Shown piece by piece: positions 59,976 through 64,000 of a DNA stretch of 64,000 bases. The notes under the pieces are model-generated. The model searched no databases. It had not been told where the DNA came from and saw only the letters and a list, made by a program, of their open reading frames with translations. Where the stretch lies: assembly GCF_015706575.1 (NCBI RefSeq), contig NW_024037074.1, forward strand, positions 21,317,334-21,381,333, written 5' to 3'. Position numbers and translations under genes: made by a program. This stretch comes from Patiria miniata (lineage: Eukaryota; Echinodermata; Asteroidea; Valvatida; Asterinidae). Each line of letters starts with the position of its first letter. Positions within the stretch are counted from its first letter, which is position 1.

Positions 59976-61883
59976 CTTGACAGATACTGGTTCACCCTGC
60001 ATGAGGGGTTAAGAATTCAATGCAAACCATCAGCAAGACATGCATACATTGCTACTGAATTAAAAAATTTGTAAAATAATCAAAAACCTTCCAGAAAGCG
60101 CTTATTTTCAAGCCATGGATGGATCATCCTCGCCAGCCAGGGCAATATTACAAAGATCCTGTACGTCCCAAGACAGTACCCTGGCAACCTGAGTCCATTT
60201 ATTATGGCTCATGTGATTAACTCATTCCAAACATGGATTGATACAATTTCTGTCCAATCAGATTGCTTGTAACAAAAGTTGGCTACCAACATGAACTCAT
60301 GTACGATAAGGTACCCCCGTGCTACATACTGGTCTTTGGCTGCCACTAGGTAGACATTTCTTTCCGTAGATCCATACGTAATGGTCGCCATATTTTTGTG
60401 TAATGTAAAACTCTCTCCTATTGGCTAACAAGTCTACACAAACAATCTGATTGGCTGACGACGAACGTCACAATAGTAAATAATTGGAATCGGTTTGCCA
60501 TGGTTTGCCAGAGTAGCCTTAATGGATAGAATTGCAAACATTACATCATGCTCAAATGACCTCTATTACGCACACAATGCCATATTAACATTTGTCAAGC
60601 TAGCCCCCCCCCCACCTCCAAACCCAAACCAATTCCCCACCACCACGAACAAAAAAAACATTTCCAGTCACAACTCCAGTTGACACCAGCAGGTATCAAA
60701 AGTATTTCAAACAAAATGGAAAGTTTGTTGACTGTCAAGTTGTTTCCATTTCAAGATTGACTTAAACAATTTGGTGAATGGAAGACAAGTTTATCAAACT
60801 GATTTAATACTCTGAATGGTTGCTTTGTGTGTTGCAAGTCCATTCACTTAATGGTAAAGGTACCTTAAGACCACTTCACATTAGTCCGTGTTACATTGTA
60901 AGTGCAAGTGCCCTACTAGGCCTACATGTACCGATACATCAAGGCAATTGTGTAGTCACAGGCCCCATGTTTCTTTCAGTCCTTAATGAGTGTTTTTATT
61001 ATTAGAAAATGACTCCTGCAACCATACAGTAGGTATGTTCTTTAATCTTAATGACCCTATTTTTCGTAATAGAAAATGAGAAATTCTTAAGGCAGGTAGA
61101 TGCCATGTGTATCAGCTCGGCTTTGTGCATTCACGGTGCGTCGCAGTGATCGCCATCAGTACATTTTGTGTTGCATTTTTGTTGTCTTCATCGTGACCCC
61201 AAAATTCCCCTCAAAAATCATATCAAGGCCCTCTATCCACAACAGTATTTGTTTCCTGTAATAGGAACACAGCTATAATCCCAAATACATACATGTACAT
61301 TGTATTTTGTACTGTAGGCTGTATGGTTGGGGCTTAGTTGCCCAAGCCCAATAAATGTGGCTCAAATACTGGATTTCCTCCATTTTGTGAGCCACAGGGT
61401 AGGGACAGCTGCGTGTGTCTAAAGAAATCAAAATCAGTACTGTTTTTTTCACTTGGTTGACATTTACCCAGTTAATAACCAGGGGAAAAAAAAAAGTCTG
61501 TATCTCTAGATGTCTAGTTATAATCCTGTAATTTTCAGGGGGTTTGTCCACAAATTCACGCTGTATTTTTCTCAATGTCAGGGGTCAATGGTCATCACCT
61601 TTAAAAATTAAAAAAAACAAGAATAGGCCTATAAAGCGAAAAAAAATCCTGATTTTGATTTCCTGCTTTTTCTTATTTTTGGATGCATTTTAAAAGGTTT
61701 CATTGCACACTTCAAAATAAAATCGGAAAATCACACCAAAAGTAAAATTTCTCTTTTAACCTTGTACTGGGTAGGCCTAGGTGAATTCAAGGTTTATGGA
61801 CAGGAATGTTTAGTTAAGAGCTTGATGAAATGTCACTGACTCTGAAATATTTGCTCTAGCAATTAAGGCACTAGAGGCAACAA
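59976..61883. other. Upstream flank of MLX, first exon not located
   Basis: The 5' UTR part of the MLX exon extends to about 59996, where CAG|GG on the minus strand looks like an acceptor. Beyond it I recognise no gene or repeat. The non-coding first exon and promoter should lie here or further right. Confidence 0.4.
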
Positions 61884-62238
61884 AATCAAAGTGCACCACG
61901 TTAGGCATCAGAATAGGACCTTGAGTGCTGAAAAACATGCAAACTAATTCAGGCCAACTTTTGGGCTGACAACATTCTCAAAAATGTTCATAAGGCAAAG
62001 ACAAGGTCCTCAGTATTCCACCAGCCAAGTTTGAAGTCTCAATTCAATTTTGAAAAGAGACCTTTCTGCACTATTTTGCACCTGAGAGGGAAGTCAAGTG
62101 ATATCAATTTGAGACCAAAGACTGGACTGGTGCATGTCCAAACATGCTCCAACTTCTTATACTGCATGTTTTCAATACCTTAAGTTTTGGGACTCCCATA
62201 CACAGTATTGAGAGTCCCCAATTTCTGGACTAGTACTA
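61884..62238 (+). repeat. Dispersed repeat, copy 2 (related to 42632-43156)
   Basis: Has the same ordered words as copy 1 (CAGGCCAACT, GTCCTCAGTATT, CACCAGCCAAGTTTG, GTGCATGTCCAA, TGCATGTTTTCAATACC, CACAGTATTGAGAGTCC), with insertions and deletions between them. Same strand. Confidence 0.6.
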
Positions 62239-62331
62239 CATGTAGTTAGGCATTAGAGCAACACTAATGGGGCTATTAAGCCCCAGTCTACTATACATTA
62301 GGCCCAAGTAATTTACTTGGACCCAAGTTTA

Positions 62332-62409
62332 ATCGCCTTTTCTTAACATTTGGACTTGATCTTGCGAGTGGGCCTCATGTCCAATTTCCAAATGTTAAAA
62401 AAAGGCGAT
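62332..62409. repeat. Short inverted repeat (23-bp arms)
   Basis: ATCGCCTTTTCTTAACATTTGG and its near-complement CCAAATGTTAAAAAAAGGCGAT flank a 32-bp centre. Possibly the core of a very small element. Confidence 0.55.
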
Positions 62410-62849
62410 AAGTTGGAAGTTGTTTATCTCCGCGTGAGAGTTGCGGATCACCCATGCACACAATGCAGTTCTGTGTGCAGTTAAGATGATGAAGGCGTGA
62501 CACATGACGCACGCGCTGAGCGCGTCATGAATGGTGAATTTGTACAATGACATGTATCACATAGCACAGCATGCGTGATCCAGAAGTGTCGAAAGTGATC
62601 CGTAACTTTGTGTCGGCCAGTTTCAGTCCTGTACAAAAGCCATGATTTATTTCCCTTTAATTAATTAAGTTGAGTCCGTGTCCAATGTTTGGTTTTAACT
62701 TGAAGAGGAGGAATTTTACTTTGAAATTATGTCACTGGTACCATGGAGTCGGACCATGGAACTGGAAGTCCAACATGTGCGCATGTAATGCATGTACAGC
62801 AGCAATTATATAACTAGAGGTTGTAGGAACAACTACACGGTGTTGGGCC

Positions 62850-64000
62850 ATGGATTACCGCAGATTTTGCCACACACATCAATTCAAAATATGCATGTTT
62901 AAATCCATGTTTGAATTTTTCAACATGCCGCCAGAGGGCGCTCTAACATTTGATGACGTCACCTGTAAAATGTTTGTACAGTACTGCCTAGGCAGACACT
63001 CACATCGTTGAAAGCAAGTTCGCATCTTCTGCCAATTTCAAATAATAAGGCACTTCCGGTTTCGACCGGAAGGAAGGGTCAAGTGATTTTGCACTTAATA
63101 CCAAAAATGAAGACCCTGCAATATTGTATCGATTGCCATAAAAAACAAAATCAAAGCTGTAGCAGTTGATTTTACATTGATTTTCAAAGATTAGGCCTAA
63201 ATCTAGAAATCTTTGATTGCTTGTAATACGATACTTGATGACGTCATTACCTGAAAGTTCAAGAGCTATTTTAACTGTGCTATATTTAGCCAAATCTTGA
63301 TTATATCTATCACGGTTGATTTTTTAGCAATTTTTGAAGGTTTAAAGGTCTTTTTATTGTAACTTCCGGTCTGATGACGTAATCAATTTTTTTTCGCGCA
63401 CAGGTGTTGTCTGCATTAAGGTCATCACGTACATTAATTTTGAAGCGATTACCGCAAACTTCGCCACAGACATCAAGTGAAAATGCGTTTTTGACGTTTT
63501 TTAACCTGCCGCTAGAGGGCGCTCCAACACTTCATGGCGTCACCCATTACTTGTTTTGAAAGGTCAATCCAGGCAGACACTTAAATCGTTAAAAGCAAGT
63601 TCATATCTTTTTCCACTTTTAAATTATTAGGCACTTCCGGTTTCGACCGGAAGGAAGGGTCACGTGATTTTACGCGCACAACATAAAATGAAGATCATGT
63701 ATTACCATGTCGATTCCCGCAAATTTCAGGTTCCGGTCTCTCACGGTTGATTTTATATGGAATTTCAAAGATTAAATTTATTAAACTTTCGAGTGACGTC
63801 ACGTGACCCATGATGGCATCATGATTACGTAATTGCAAAAAACCACATCTGCGGTGGATTGGGCATTCATGTATTGACAAATGAAGTTCATATATGTTTC
63901 CATTTTTCCAAACAGTTCTGGAGAAGGATTTGCTGAGAATATGCCGAGAAGAACAAAAACAGTAAATTCTTACAAAACCAATAGGTGTTGGGCTGGGGGT
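62850..64000. repeat. Tandem repeat, ~581-bp unit, at least two copies, cut by window end
   Basis: The palindrome CTTCCGGTTTCGACCGGAAG at 63053-63072 recurs at 63634-63653, and the 14-mer CCGC(C/T)AGAGGGCGC at 62928-62941 recurs at 63509-63522; both offsets are exactly 581 bp. Each unit also has GATTACCGCA near its start, a GTCA(A/C)GTGATTTT word, and TGACGTCA-like sites. The second unit runs off the window. Related to the ~335-bp array at 6.8-7.9 kb. Confidence 0.75.

Overview
This is animal nuclear DNA: three protein-coding genes split into many short exons with canonical GT-AG introns, in AT-rich non-coding DNA full of small transposon remnants. All three proteins are recognisable deuterostome or bilaterian orthologues. 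tRNA-derived SINEs, foldback elements and piggyBac-, hAT- and CR1-like remnants suggest a marine invertebrate deuterostome. An echinoderm, perhaps a sea star, is my best guess, but the sequence alone does not prove the taxon.

Layout. (1) 1-5.06 kb: repeat-rich upstream DNA with two nested foldback elements. (2) 5.07-28.41 kb, plus strand: NCAPG2, the condensin II HEAT subunit, 25 coding exons and 1187 codons. Its introns hold a diverged tandem array, at least eight MITE or foldback elements and three SINE-like repeats. (3) 28.4-39.8 kb: an intergenic block with no gene I can support. It holds a 1-kb TIR element, a TTAA-flanked element with a 56-bp perfect palindrome, a pair of degenerate inverted arrays, and a foldback element whose arms are 16-bp tandem repeats. 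(4) 39.79-47.51 kb, plus strand: MYD88, the Toll/IL-1 receptor adaptor (death domain plus TIR), 6 exons and 418 codons, with an unusually long N-terminal extension. An old reverse-transcriptase fragment lies in its first intron. (5) 47.5-52.3 kb: convergent 3' flanks of MYD88 and MLX. (6) 52.32-59.98 kb, minus strand: MLX, a bHLH-zipper partner of the Mondo/MAD proteins, 8 coding exons and 233 codons. (7) 60-64 kb: upstream of MLX, ending in a ~581-bp tandem repeat related to the array in the NCAPG2 intron.

The genes do not form a pathway: NCAPG2 acts in chromosome condensation, MYD88 in innate immune signalling and MLX in nutrient-responsive transcription. I found no clearly new gene system. 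The most unusual content is the mobile-element population: several families with exact target-site duplications (9, 8, 6, 3 bp or TTAA), including foldback elements with tandem-repeat arms. The rest is a duplicated splice donor in NCAPG2, a duplicated cysteine motif in the MYD88 N-terminus and a repeat that carries CTCF-like motifs.

Exons were placed by reading frame, splice signals and remembered similarity to the human proteins. No alignment or transcript evidence was available. First non-coding exons and transcription starts are not located.
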